This document shows positions 27,694 to 37,076 of a stretch of 64,000 nt of DNA, piece by piece; within the stretch, counting starts at the first letter, position 1, and each line of letters opens with the position of its first letter. The translations under genes and the position numbers were made by a program. Source of the stretch: Neorhizobium sp. (lineage in GTDB: Bacteria > Pseudomonadota > Alphaproteobacteria > Rhizobiales > Rhizobiaceae); contig JAPWKC010000003.1 of assembly GCA_028283725.1 (NCBI GenBank), positions 1,038,801-1,102,800 on the forward strand, given 5' to 3'. The notes beneath the pieces were generated by a model that did no database searches, had not been told where the DNA came from, and saw only the letters and a program-made list of their open reading frames with translations.

Positions 27694-28036
27694 GAGATGC
27701 GCCTGATGTGGATTGCAGTTGACGGCGAGGGGACTTTCTCTATCCACCCGTTTGACCCCGGCGACAAGACTTCGCGGCATCATTTGCGTGTTTTTCGGTT
27801 GAAATCGGCCGGTTTGCCGCATTCGCTCCGGTTGCGGTTTTCCGCCTCCGGTTTTGTTTTTCCACGATGGGACGCTTCTCCACAGCTGCCGATTGTGCGG
27901 CGAAAAATCGCTTTACAGATGCCCAATCTCTATTAACCTGATCGAGATTGAGCGCCGCCGGAACCTTTCGCGCGTTCCGGCGCTTGCACGGCAAGCTTAC
28001 CGCCTGACGCCAGCCGTCAGCCAACGGACGAGGAGT
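27694..28036. other. Divergent intergenic region between terC-like and FAD-protein genes
   Basis: No gene. A GC-rich stem-loop (agcgcc-ccggaac with gttccgg-cgct, about 27951-27986) sits in the likely leader of the FAD protein gene. No T run follows, so it is not a typical terminator. Confidence 0.4.
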
Positions 28037-29443
28037 ATGTGCTTGACCTATGACGTCGCAATCGTCGGCTCCGGTTTTTCCGCGATCGCCCTGACCCTCA
28101 ATTTCCTCCGCTTCCTGCCGCCGACGGCGTCGATCGCCGTCATCGGCGACGATCCCGGTTTCGGGCGCGGCACGGCCTACCGGACGGAATTCTATCTGCA
28201 CCGGCTGAACGTGCCTGCGGCGCGGATGAGCGTCTTCCCCGGAGAGCCGGAGGATTTCGTCGATTGGCTGCGCCGGCGCGGCAAGCCGGTGTTTGCCGAG
28301 GATTTCGCCTCGCGCGGCGATTACGGGCTTTATCTGCGCGATACGCTGGCCGCACATCTGAAGCCGCGGGCGAGCCGCGCCAATGTGGATTTCATCCGGG
28401 CAAAGGCCACCGCCTGCATCGCCAATAGCGAGACCGGCGAGGCGCAGGGGCTGACCTTCCATCTGGACAATGGCAGCGTTCTCAGCGCCCGCACCGTGGT
28501 GCTTGCGCTCGGCGTCGGCACCGCGAGCCTGCCGGTACCGCAGGAGAAGATCGCCGCGTCGCTCGGCGCCCAGACGGTCGTCAATCCGTGGCGCCTCGGG
28601 TGGCTGTCGAGGGTCGAGAGGGATGACGAGATCTGCGTCTTCGGCTCGGGGCTGACGATGATCGACCAGGTGCTTTCGCTGAAGGCGCAGGGGCATCGCG
28701 GCCGCGTGCATGTGCTGTCGCGGCGTGGGCTCGTGCCACATCCGCATCCGCGGCGCCGGCCCCCGGCAATCGCGCCGCAGCTGCCCGAAAGCCGGCAGAT
28801 CAGCGCGCTCCTGCATGCATTGCGGGCACAGGCGGAGGCGGCCGAAGACTGGCGTTCGGTGTTCGACGGGTTGAGGCCGCAGACGCAGGCGCTGTGGCAG
28901 AGCCTTGACGGCGAGCAGCGGTCGCGCTTCCTGCGCCATGCGATGCCATGGTGGAGCGTGCATCGCCACCGGGTGGCGCCCGACGTGCATGAGCGGTTCC
29001 AGCAATTGCTGGATGCGGGCGTGGTCAAGGTTCATGCCGGCTATGTCCAGACGATCGATGCCAGCGACAGCGGTCGTGCCGTGGTGCGCTACCGTGAACG
29101 GGGGCGCCAGACGATCGCGACATTCGAGGCGGACTGGATCGTCAACTGTACTGGCATGGAGCGGGCGGGGATCGGCCATTCGCCGCTGTTGCAGGCGATG
29201 CGCGAGCGCGCGATGATCGCGACGGATCCGCTGCGGCTCGGCATTGCGGTCGACGAACACTCGCGGGTATTGGCCCCCGACGGTTCCGTGCAGCCCGGCC
29301 TTTATGCGGCCGGCGCGCTGACGGCCGGTCAGTTCTGGGAAATCACCGCCGTGCCGGATATTCGCGTTCAGGCGGAACTGGTCGCGCGGCAGGCGGCAGA
29401 CGAGGTCGAACGTCGCATGCCGCGTCCGGCGCGCAGCGCCTGA
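28037..29443 (+). CDS. FAD/NAD(P)-binding oxidoreductase (NAD_binding_9-like)
   Basis: A 468-residue flavoprotein. The N-terminal Rossmann motif YDVAIVGSGFSAIALTLNF binds FAD, followed by GFGRGTAYRTEFYLHRLNVP, which is typical of the FAD-NAD(P)-binding family near hydroxylases of the LucD type. A second nucleotide motif near residue 205 (CVFGSGLTMIDQVLSL) should bind NAD(P). The substrate is unknown. ATG at 28037 stands too close to the AGGAG site at 28031-28035; a TTG at 28043 (7-base spacing) is an equally good start. An NADPH-FMN reductase-like gene follows. Confidence 0.8.
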   Translation: MCLTYDVAIVGSGFSAIALTLNFLRFLPPTASIAVIGDDPGFGRGTAYRTEFYLHRLNVPAARMSVFPGEPEDFVDWLRRRGKPVFAEDFASRGDYGLYLRDTLAAHLKPRASRANVDFIRAKATACIANSETGEAQGLTFHLDNGSVLSARTVVLALGVGTASLPVPQEKIAASLGAQTVVNPWRLGWLSRVERDDEICVFGSGLTMIDQVLSLKAQGHRGRVHVLSRRGLVPHPHPRRRPPAIAPQLPESRQISALLHALRAQAEAAEDWRSVFDGLRPQTQALWQSLDGEQRSRFLRHAMPWWSVHRHRVAPDVHERFQQLLDAGVVKVHAGYVQTIDASDSGRAVVRYRERGRQTIATFEADWIVNCTGMERAGIGHSPLLQAMRERAMIATDPLRLGIAVDEHSRVLAPDGSVQPGLYAAGALTAGQFWEITAVPDIRVQAELVARQAADEVERRMPRPARSA

Positions 29444-29660
29444 TCCGTCTTTCTTGCGTCGATGAATGGTGCGTTGTCGAAACCGCACGGTTTCTGCAAA
29501 GCGGCGAAAGCCGGATCGATTTTCTCCCATCCCTGGCCTCGTGAGGCTGCCTTGCTTCGACGGCACCGTTGCAAGCCTGTAGACCGGTCTGGTGCTCGTC
29601 TGCGCCTGCCTTAAGGGCGGGGCGAACGGCTTCGGTTATCGGTGCAGGGAAGGAATGGAC

Positions 29661-30215
29661 ATGTCGGGCTTGAAACTGGTGGGCTTTGCCGGAAGCTACA
29701 ATCGACCGTCGAAAACGCGGACCTTGGTGGAGTATATCGCCACACATGCCGGGCAGCAGTATCATGTCGACACGCGGGTCTTCGACCTTGCCGATCTCGG
29801 CCCGTCGCTCGGCCATGCGCAGCGCCAGGGCGACCTCGATGCCGCAGCCCGGCAGGTGGTGGATGCGGTGGTCAGCGCCGATATCCTCGTCATCGGTTCG
29901 CCCACCTACAAGGGCAGCTATCCCGGCCTGTTCAAGCATTTCATCGACCTGATCGATCCGGACCAGTTGCGCGCCAAGCCGATCCTGATCAGCGCCACCG
30001 GCGGCGGCGATCGTCACGCATTGATGGTGGAACATCAACTGCGCCCCTTGTTCGGATTCTTCATGGCGCATACGCTGCCGACTGCCGTTTACGCGTCGGA
30101 CAGGGATTTCGTCGACTACAAGGTGACGTCGGAGCCGCTCAGGCAGCGGATCGGCTTTGCGATCGACGAGATCGCCGCCTTCTTTCCCCAGGCACGACTG
30201 GCAGCGGCAGAGTGA
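29661..30215 (+). CDS. NADPH-dependent FMN reductase-like flavoprotein (MsuE/SsuE type)
   Basis: A 184-residue flavodoxin-fold protein. The N-terminus LVGFAGSYNRPSKTRTLVEYI binds the FMN phosphate, and ADILVIGSPTYKGSYPGLFKHF is the typical flavin-ring loop. In MsuE/SsuE systems such a reductase supplies FMNH2 to a sulfonate mono-oxygenase, but no mono-oxygenase lies here. Start at the second ATG (29661), which has the better distance to AAGGA. It may work with the FAD protein upstream and the UPF0303 protein downstream, all in the same direction. Confidence 0.88.
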   Translation: MSGLKLVGFAGSYNRPSKTRTLVEYIATHAGQQYHVDTRVFDLADLGPSLGHAQRQGDLDAAARQVVDAVVSADILVIGSPTYKGSYPGLFKHFIDLIDPDQLRAKPILISATGGGDRHALMVEHQLRPLFGFFMAHTLPTAVYASDRDFVDYKVTSEPLRQRIGFAIDEIAAFFPQARLAAAE

Positions 30216-30281
30216 AACGCCCATGACACTGTCGGGGCCGGCCGGCTATCCGGTCCGCCTTGCCGAGCCGGAGCCTGTTGC

Positions 30282-30773
30282 ATGTCCATTGAAGATGATC
30301 TCGCCCGTATCGCCGAACAACAGAAGGCGCTCGTGTTCGACACGTTCGGCCTCGACGAGGCCTGGCGTCTCGGTTCCTTGTTGCGCGCGTGGTCGGTCGA
30401 ACGCGGCCATGCGGTGGCCATCGACGTGAGATTTTCGACCATGCCGGCCTTCTATGCGGCGCTGCCAGGCTCCATTCCCGACAACGAGAACTGGATCCGC
30501 CGCAAACGCAATCTCGTGCTGCGCATGTTCCAGTCCAGCTATGCGATCGGCCGCAAGCTCGAATTGCAGGGGGCAACGGTGGAGGCGAAATACGGGCTGT
30601 CTTCTGCCGATTACACGCCGCATGGCGGCAGCTTCCCGATCACCGTCAAGGGTGGCGGCGTCATCGGCGCGGCCACGGTGTCCGGCCTTGTGCAGAGAGA
30701 CGATCACGAACTGGTCGTCGAGGCGCTTGCCCATATGACCGGTGTCGATCTTGCCGGCATCCGCCTGCCGTAA
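30282..30773 (+). CDS. UPF0303 family protein (GlcG/HbpS-like fold)
   Basis: A 163-residue protein matching the UPF0303 pattern, including WIRRKRNLVLRMFQSSYAIG in the middle and HGGSFPITVKGGGVIGAATVSG near the C-terminus. The fold is related to the haem-degrading HbpS/GlcG group. The biochemical role is not established. It follows the FMN reductase gene by 66 bases and ends at a hairpin terminator, so it closes a probable three-gene transcription unit. Confidence 0.85.
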   Translation: MSIEDDLARIAEQQKALVFDTFGLDEAWRLGSLLRAWSVERGHAVAIDVRFSTMPAFYAALPGSIPDNENWIRRKRNLVLRMFQSSYAIGRKLELQGATVEAKYGLSSADYTPHGGSFPITVKGGGVIGAATVSGLVQRDDHELVVEALAHMTGVDLAGIRLP

Positions 30774-30780
30774 CGTGATA

Positions 30781-30819
30781 CGGGGCCTGCCGCAGCGTTA
30801 TGTGCGGCAGACCCCGTTT
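30781..30819 (+). terminator. Hairpin terminator after the UPF0303 gene
   Basis: Stems cgggg/ccccg and tgccgca/tgcggca with a small internal loop, followed by TTT. Confidence 0.65.
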
Positions 30820-30855
30820 CGCCTCATGCAATTGAGATGATGCCTTTTTTGCCTT

Positions 30856-31107
30856 CTACCTGCGGAAGGCGCGGGCGATGGCGATCAGCAGGCAGGCGCC
30901 GATGAAGCCGGCGATGAGATAGCCGATCCAGCCGCCAAGCACGATGCCGAACACGCCGAGAATGGCGTTGGCGATGACGGCGCCGACGATACCGAGAATA
31001 ATATTCATGAAGACGCCCATGTCGCTCTTCATGAATTTTTCGGCAAGCCATCCGGCAATACCGCCGATGATGATTGCTGCAATCCAGCCAATGCCTGCAT
31101 TTTCCAT
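30856..31107 (-). CDS. GlsB/YeaQ/YmgE family stress-associated membrane protein
   Basis: An 83-residue protein with three hydrophobic helices full of Gly and Ile (GWIAAIIIGGIAGWLAEKFM, IILGIVGAVIANAILG, GWIGYLIAGFIGACLL). This is the signature of the transglycosylase-associated/GlsB family, usually induced by stress or stationary phase. The ATG at 31107 is preceded by GGGG. The 295 bases upstream to the next gene hold no other feature that I can support. Confidence 0.9.
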   Translation of the reverse strand: MENAGIGWIAAIIIGGIAGWLAEKFMKSDMGVFMNIILGIVGAVIANAILGVFGIVLGGWIGYLIAGFIGACLLIAIARAFRR

Positions 31108-31402
31108 GGTCCAGCCCCTTTTTCGATCTCTTCGATCGCAGATCCGGGCTTCCCCCTCATGAGAAGGCGCAGACCTGCATTCAACAAACGGTTTGTCCGC
31201 CATGGAATTGCAGTCGGCAGAGCGGTATGCCGGTGCCGCCTTTTGTTCCATGGCGCTGTTGAACGCCAAAGTCGGCAACAGGTTCCCGCTTTCGGCAATA
31301 TTCTCTCGGCCGATGTGGAGGTTATCGGTCAGCCGTTTCTTTCAATCGCCTTGAAGTCGCTTTAGGTTCGCACCCGAATCCGCATCGACCAAAGGAAGCC
31401 GA

Positions 31403-34154
31403 GTGTCCATCATCTCCAATCACACCAGCCCGCGAGCGCGCGGGACACGTGCCGGCCGCCATGCCGGGCTGGCGCTGATCCACATTCTTTTCATGACCCT
31501 GTTGCTGACCATGGCGCTGGCCCTGCCGTTTTCCGGCATGACGGGAACGGCCGCCTACGCACAGGCACAGCAGCAGGACGCCGCGCCATCGGCCACCGGC
31601 GCAAAGAGCACCGGTGCGCAACCTGCAGCGCCCGACGCCACCCCGCCGCAAGCCGCACCCGAGCAGAAGGGCACACAGGCACCGACGCCGGCACCTGCGC
31701 CCGCGCCGGGTGCAGCAACGGGGCCTGCGGCCGGGCAGGCGTCACCGCAGGGTTCGGCACCGGCTGCCACACCGGCCGCGTCGGCGGCACCCGTTCCAGC
31801 TGCGCCAGCCAAACCGCTCGCCGCCGATGCCGTGACGGCCGATTCGATCAATGGCGCGGTGCAGAAACAGCTCACCCATATCCACGACCAGCTCACGGGC
31901 TTTCAGAAATCGGTGCATCAGGATGCCGACGACGATGCCGATCTCGCCGCACTGCGCGTCAAGGCAGATGCCATCATCAGCGAGATGCAGGCGCTGTCCG
32001 ACAAGCTCAAGGGCCGAGGCGAGCAGATCCAGTCGCGCCTCACGGCGCTCGGCGATGCGCCGAAGGCCGGCGCGCCGCCCGAGACGCCGGTGGTTTCGGA
32101 AGAGCGGACGCGGCTCACCAACGAGCGCGCCGAACTCAATGTCGTCAGCGAAAATGCCAACCAGCTGTCGAACAGCGCCGTGCAGCTCGGCAATACGATC
32201 ACCAATCTGCGCCGCTCGCTGTTTGCCCGCACGCTGTTCCGTCACACGGAACTTTCACCCGACCTGTTCACCGAGGCCGCGCAGGCGCAGCGCTATCAGT
32301 TCAGCGATTTCACCAGTACGGTCGGAAGCTGGCTGAGCTTCGTCATCCGCTTCAAGCCGCTGCAACTGGTCGGCGCGCTCATCCTGTCGATCGGGGCGGG
32401 GCTGCTGTTCCTCTTCGGCGGCTATCGGCTGCTCGGGCGGCTCACGCGCCGCAATGACGGGCAGGAGGCGCCGTCCTATATCCGCCGCCTGTCGGTCGCC
32501 TTCTGGTCGACGATCACCGAAACGGTGGCGCTTGCCGCCTTCCTGTCGTCCTCCTTCCTGTTTCTCGACGGGTTCAACGTGCTTCGCTCCGACGTCTCGA
32601 CCATGGTGGCGAGTTTCTTCGGCACGGTGTGGTTCGTGTTCTTCGTCGCAAAGCTGTCGAACGCGGTACTGTCGCCGCGGGATCAGGACTGGCGGCTGGT
32701 GCGCGTCACCAATCGCGGCGCCAAATATCTGAGCGTCGCCGTCATCTCGATGGCCGTCATCAACAGTCTCGACTATTTCCTGAGTGCCGTCGCCGAAGCG
32801 CTGAGCTCTCCCCTGGCACTCACCATCGTCAAGAGCCTCGTCGCCTCCGTCATCATCAGCCTGATCGTCGCCTGCATCTCCTTCCTCAAGCCGGTGATGC
32901 CGGCCGGGGGAGAGCCGGAGGATCGGGGAAGGGGATGGCCGCGGTTCTTTCCGCTCATCATGCGCCTCGTCAGCATCGTGCTGCTGCTGTCGGCCGTCTC
33001 CGGCTATATCGGGCTGGCGCGCTTCCTGTCGACGCAGCTGGTGCTGACCAGCGCCGTTCTAGTGCTGATCTATATCGGGCTTTTATCCGGCAAGGCGATT
33101 TCCAAGCAGGGCTCGTTCCGCGATACCGGCGTCGGCCGCTGGCTGACGAAACGTTTCCGCTTCGGCGATGTGGCGCTCGACCAGTCTGGACTGCTTGCCG
33201 GCCTCGGCATCTATGCGTTTGCGCTGTTCTTCGGCATTCCGCTGATCATGCTCACCTGGGGTTTCCAGATTTCGGATATCGAATCCTGGATCTTCCAGGT
33301 CTTCACCCGGATCACCATCGGCAATATCTCGATCTCGCTCGTCGGAATACTGGGCGGCATCGTGCTCTTCGGCGTCGGCTATGTGGTGACCGGATGGGTG
33401 CAGAAATGGATCGACAGCAATGTCATGGCGCGCAGCCAGGTCGATCTCGGTGTCCGAAACTCGGTGAGAACCGGCATCGGCTATCTCGGTGTCGGCCTGG
33501 CGATGATCGTCGGCGTGTCGGCGGCCGGCATCGATCTCTCCAGCTTCGCGCTCGTCGCCTCGGCGCTGTCGGTCGGTATCGGTTTCGGCCTGCAGAACAT
33601 CGTGTCGAACTTCGTCTCGGGCCTCATCCTTCTGGTGGAACGGCCATTCAAGGTAGGCGATCAGGTGATCACCGGCACGACGGAAGGCATCGTCAAGCGC
33701 ATCTCGGTGCGCGCGACCGAGATCGAGACGTTTCCGCAAGCAGTCGATCATCGTGCCGAACTCGGAGCTGATCAATTCGCCGGTCGGCAACTGGACGCAT
33801 CGCAACCGCATCCAGCGGTCGGAAATCCCCGTCTCGGTGAGCTTCGGCTCTGATCCGCAGCAGGTGATGGATATCCTGCTCGAACTGGTCAACGACCTTC
33901 CCGAGGTGCTGCGCAATCCCGAACCGCATGTGGAATTCCTGCGGTTCGCCGGCTCGTCGCTGGATTTCGAACTGCGCTTCCATCTGGCCGACATGGCGGA
34001 TGGACTGCCGGTGCGCAACAACCTTCGGATCGCCATTCTCCGGCGTTTCCGCGAGGCCGGAATCGACATGCCGGTGCCGCAGCAGGAAATCGTCTTCCAT
34101 CAGGGCAAGGCCTTGCCGATGATGGAAGAGGGCGATGGACGCGGCGGCGCCTGA
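31403..34154 (+). pseudogene. DUF3772-type mechanosensitive (MscS) channel, frameshifted near the end
   Basis: If read through, this encodes about 916 residues: a signal peptide, a long Ala/Pro/Gln-rich periplasmic linker, a coiled-coil-like DUF3772 region, about ten transmembrane helices and the MscS pore and beta domain (VGIGFGLQNIVSNFVSGLILLVERPFKVGD split over the pore). Near 33731 the sequence reads acgtttccgcaag. With one T fewer the frame continues as ETFRKQSIIVPNSELINS, the expected MscS sequence, to the stop at 34154. As written, the upstream frame ends at 33853 with an unrelated tail. Either the gene is freshly broken or the base is a sequencing error. A terminator follows at 34221. 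Confidence 0.85.
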
Positions 34155-34220
34155 TCATCGTTGCCGATCCCATCTGGCTTCGGACAAGTAACCATCCGCT
34201 CGTAAGATCTCATTGACAAT

Positions 34221-34246
34221 AAAGGCGACCTTCCGGGTCGCCTTTT
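34221..34246 (+). terminator. Rho-independent terminator after the MscS-type gene
   Basis: Stem AAAGGCGACC/GGTCGCCTTT with a TTCC-type loop, followed by T residues. Confidence 0.9.
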
Positions 34247-34348
34247 GCTTTTCTCCGATTGTTTCCTTGCGGATTAACGCTTGGGCAATCGCTTGGCCCG
34301 TAAGTATTTCGCGGGTGAGGCTAAAACCAGAAACGGTCAAGGGGTGTC

Positions 34349-35194
34349 ATGAGTTTCCTCGGAATTTCCGGAATGCAGTATTCCGGCCAATCGCTCGCGA
34401 ATTCGCGGATCTTGCTGGCGGAAGACAGCAACGTGTTCACGTCGATGATCGGCAAGCGCCTGCAGGAGCTGTTCGGCATCGAGGTCGAGATCTGCCGCAA
34501 TTTCGAGGATCTGCAACTGGCTTATGACCGCTCGACGGATCCGGTCACGCTGGCGATCTCCAATATCAACCTGCCGGGCGCCGAAAACGGCGAGGCGCTG
34601 GAATATCTGATCGACCTGTCCATCCCGACAATCGTGTTCACCGGCACGTTCCACGAGGATACGCGCGACAAGCTGCTCGCCAAGGATATCGTCGACTATA
34701 TCCTCAAGGACAATGTCTTTGCCGTCGAGATGCTGGCGGAATCCGTCTGCCGGTTCTTGACGAACCATCGCCATCACGTGCTGATCGTCGATGACAGCCC
34801 GACGGCGAGGGCGCTGCTTTCGAGCCGCCTGAAGCGCTACAATTTCCGCGTCAGCGTCGCCGACAGCGGTGCCAAGGCGCTCGATCTGTTGAAGAAGAAT
34901 GCCGATATCGGCCTCGTCGTCACCGATTACAACATGCCCGATATCGACGGGTTCGAGCTGACGCGGCGCATCCGCTCGGTGCGCGGCTCGCATGAACTGC
35001 GCGTCATCGGCGTATCGTCGTCGTCGAACCGGCTTCTGTCGGCGCGCTTCCTGAAAGCGGGCGGCAACGACTTCATGCTGCGGCCGTTCATCGACGAGGA
35101 ATTCTACTGCCGCATCAACCAGAACCTCGATACGCTGATGCAGATCCGTTCGATGAAGGAAAGCCAGCGGATGCCGGCGAAACACGTCGCCTGA
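34349..35194 (+). CDS. Response regulator with two receiver domains, the first degenerate
   Basis: A 281-residue protein made of two CheY-like receivers and no output domain. Domain 1 (residues about 19-135) has the acidic pocket (AEDS) and Lys120, but the phospho-acceptor Asp is Asn72 in SNINLPG. Domain 2 (about 142-270) has Asp148/Asp149, acceptor Asp193 in VTDYNMPDIDG and Ser223, but Arg245 replaces the conserved Lys (FMLRPF). It may act as a phosphate sink or partner of a separate kinase. No kinase gene is adjacent. Flanked by terminators on both sides, it is a single-gene unit. Confidence 0.9.
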   Translation: MSFLGISGMQYSGQSLANSRILLAEDSNVFTSMIGKRLQELFGIEVEICRNFEDLQLAYDRSTDPVTLAISNINLPGAENGEALEYLIDLSIPTIVFTGTFHEDTRDKLLAKDIVDYILKDNVFAVEMLAESVCRFLTNHRHHVLIVDDSPTARALLSSRLKRYNFRVSVADSGAKALDLLKKNADIGLVVTDYNMPDIDGFELTRRIRSVRGSHELRVIGVSSSSNRLLSARFLKAGGNDFMLRPFIDEEFYCRINQNLDTLMQIRSMKESQRMPAKHVA

Positions 35195-35216
35195 GGCTTC
35201 CTGCAGACGCAATGAC

Positions 35217-35247
35217 AAAAGGCGGCCCCTTGCGGGAGCCGCCTTTT
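35217..35247 (+). terminator. Bidirectional terminator between the response regulator and GlxA-type genes
   Basis: Stem AAAAGGCGGC/GCCGCCTTTT with A and T runs on either side, between two convergent genes. Confidence 0.88.
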
Positions 35248-35274
35248 TCATTTCGGATCACGCCTTAAGATATG

Positions 35275-36303
35275 TCAGGCGACGACGCCGCTGCGGGACG
35301 GGTTGAGCGTCAGCTTGCGCTCGGCGCGTTCCTGCTGCGGCGAGCGGTTGTAGATCTCGCGGTAGCATTTGGAAAAATGCGAGGCTGAAACGAAACCGCA
35401 GGCGACGGCGACTTCCACCACCGGCATGGACGACTGGACGAGAAGGTGGCGGGCGCGGTCGAGCCGGATTTCCAGATAGTAGCGGGCCGGTGAACGGCCC
35501 ATTTCCTGGCGGAACAGCCGTTCGATCTGGCGGCGCGACAGGCCGACATCGTCGGCGATCTCCACCAGCGACAGCGGTTCTGCCAGATTGGTCTCCATCA
35601 GCTCGATGATCGACAGCACCTTGTTGTTCTGGACGCCGAGGCGGGCGCGCAGCGGCAGGCGCTGGCGGTCATGCGGGTTGCGCACCCGATCCGTCAGCTG
35701 CTGTTCGCAGACGCGGTTGACGAGGTTCTCGCCGAAATCTTGGCCGATCAGGTTCAGCATCATGTCGAGCGAGGCGGTGCCGCCGGCGCATGTATAAAGA
35801 TTGCTGTCGACCTCGTAGAGATCGGCATAGACTTCCGCCTGCGGGAAGGTTTCGGCAAAGCCCGGCAGGTTTTCCCAGTGAATGGCGCAGCGCTTGCCGT
35901 TCAGAAGCCCGGCTGCGGCCAGAACATGGGCGCCGGTGCAGAGGCTGCCGACAGCGATGCCGCGGTTATAGGTCTCGCGCAGCCACGCATTGACCGACTT
36001 GTTGTTGAACTCTTCCACATAGACGCCGGAACAGACGAGAACCATGTTGGGGCGGTTCTCGTTTGCAAGGTGGCGGCGTTCATCGGTGACGGAGGAATTG
36101 ACTTCGATCGCAATGCCGCTCGACGAGTAGACCTTCTCGCCATCGGCGGAACAGAGCCGCCAGGTATAGGCCTGATAGCCGAGCATGCGGTTGGCGATGC
36201 GCAGCGTCTCGACCGCGGCTGCGAAAGGCAGCATGGTGAAATGGGGGACGAGGAAGAAAACGAGCGCGCGCTTCTTTCCCGGATTCGAACTCATCAGATC
36301 CAT
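35275..36303 (-). CDS. GlxA-type transcriptional regulator (DJ-1/PfpI domain plus AraC HTH)
   Basis: A 342-residue regulator. Residues about 10-190 form a class I amidotransferase/DJ-1-like domain that includes VGSLCTGAHVLAAAGLLNGK, and the C-terminal 100 residues are a double helix-turn-helix AraC domain (LSLVEIADDVGLSRRQIERLF, and ACGFVSASHFSKCYRE). Related proteins GbdR and CdhR control glycine betaine and carnitine use, but the ligand here is unknown. A betaine-type binding protein gene lies 3 kb away. Start ATG at 36303 with AGGGA upstream. Confidence 0.92.
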   Translation of the reverse strand: MDLMSSNPGKKRALVFFLVPHFTMLPFAAAVETLRIANRMLGYQAYTWRLCSADGEKVYSSSGIAIEVNSSVTDERRHLANENRPNMVLVCSGVYVEEFNNKSVNAWLRETYNRGIAVGSLCTGAHVLAAAGLLNGKRCAIHWENLPGFAETFPQAEVYADLYEVDSNLYTCAGGTASLDMMLNLIGQDFGENLVNRVCEQQLTDRVRNPHDRQRLPLRARLGVQNNKVLSIIELMETNLAEPLSLVEIADDVGLSRRQIERLFRQEMGRSPARYYLEIRLDRARHLLVQSSMPVVEVAVACGFVSASHFSKCYREIYNRSPQQERAERKLTLNPSRSGVVA

Positions 36304-36551
36304 GCTTGCCGTTCCCTTTTTGCTTTTTGCGCCATGTCGACGTCGTTACTTTAAAAGCGACACTCGCATGGGTAAAGATACAGGAGAAGGGCTTTTGACG
36401 ACAGGACTTTGATGAATTTGCGACATCAGAGTGTCGCAGCGGATGATTGTCTGTCGGAAATCGGCAATTGTCTCGTCTAGCGTTCCATCCCGACGGGCGG
36501 CAAGGGCCGGGCCCGTCGGGATACGGTGATGTCATCCATGGGCCAAGCCTG

Positions 36552-36785
36552 TCAGCGGCGCGGTGCGGAAGACGGTGCCTTCTGCTGGTCGGGTGCCGGC
36601 CAGCCGATATCCTTGCGGATGTCGAAGGGCAGGCCTTCGAGCATTCTTTCGGTGCGGCGGCGGGTGATTTCCGTCTGGATGAAGCGCGTCAGGCGCAGTA
36701 CCGGACGGGTGAGTGTGGCATAATTGAAGCCTGTGGTTGCGGTGCGGCCGGGGCGGGCACCATGGGTGACGCTGATCGTCGTCAT
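36552..36785 (-). CDS. DUF1127 domain small protein
   Basis: A 77-residue protein. The Arg-rich middle (RFIQTEITRRRTERMLEGLP) is followed by FDIRKDIGWPAPD, the hallmark of the DUF1127 (YjiS-like) family. Some alphaproteobacterial members bind RNA or affect phosphate and carbon metabolism. It starts with ATG at 36785, with AAGGAG upstream. It is divergent from a LysR gene with 291 bases between them, a common rhizobial arrangement. Confidence 0.88.
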   Translation of the reverse strand: MTTISVTHGARPGRTATTGFNYATLTRPVLRLTRFIQTEITRRRTERMLEGLPFDIRKDIGWPAPDQQKAPSSAPRR

Positions 36786-37076
36786 CGGTCTTCTCCTTTT
36801 GGGTCTGTCTCGTGTTTCCAGAATTTTCTTGATCGTGGGCGGTCAAGCCGATCGGGAGAATGAACTCCGCAGACCCATCAATCAATCAGATGCAAGTTAT
36901 GTGTCCCATGAAATTCTGTTTCGTATTCTCCGGTATTTCCGGGGAGTTTCATGGAGGCTTCATGGGGCCTTCACGGCTGCTGCATCTGATGAAAGCCAAT
37001 ATGATCCCGGTTTGACTTTCAATCAAACGAAATGATATGGTCCTTAAGATCAATTTTGTTGAATGGAGAGCCTGCC

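Noticed and set aside
27694..27850. yybP-ykoY manganese riboswitch before the TerC-type gene
   Set aside because: I looked on the minus strand for the conserved core of this riboswitch and did not find it.
37012..37026. TTGACTTTCAATCAA as a third anaerobox, before the LysR gene
   Set aside because: The half-sites are five bases apart instead of four, so it does not fit the Fnr/FixK spacing. A LysR operator is more likely.
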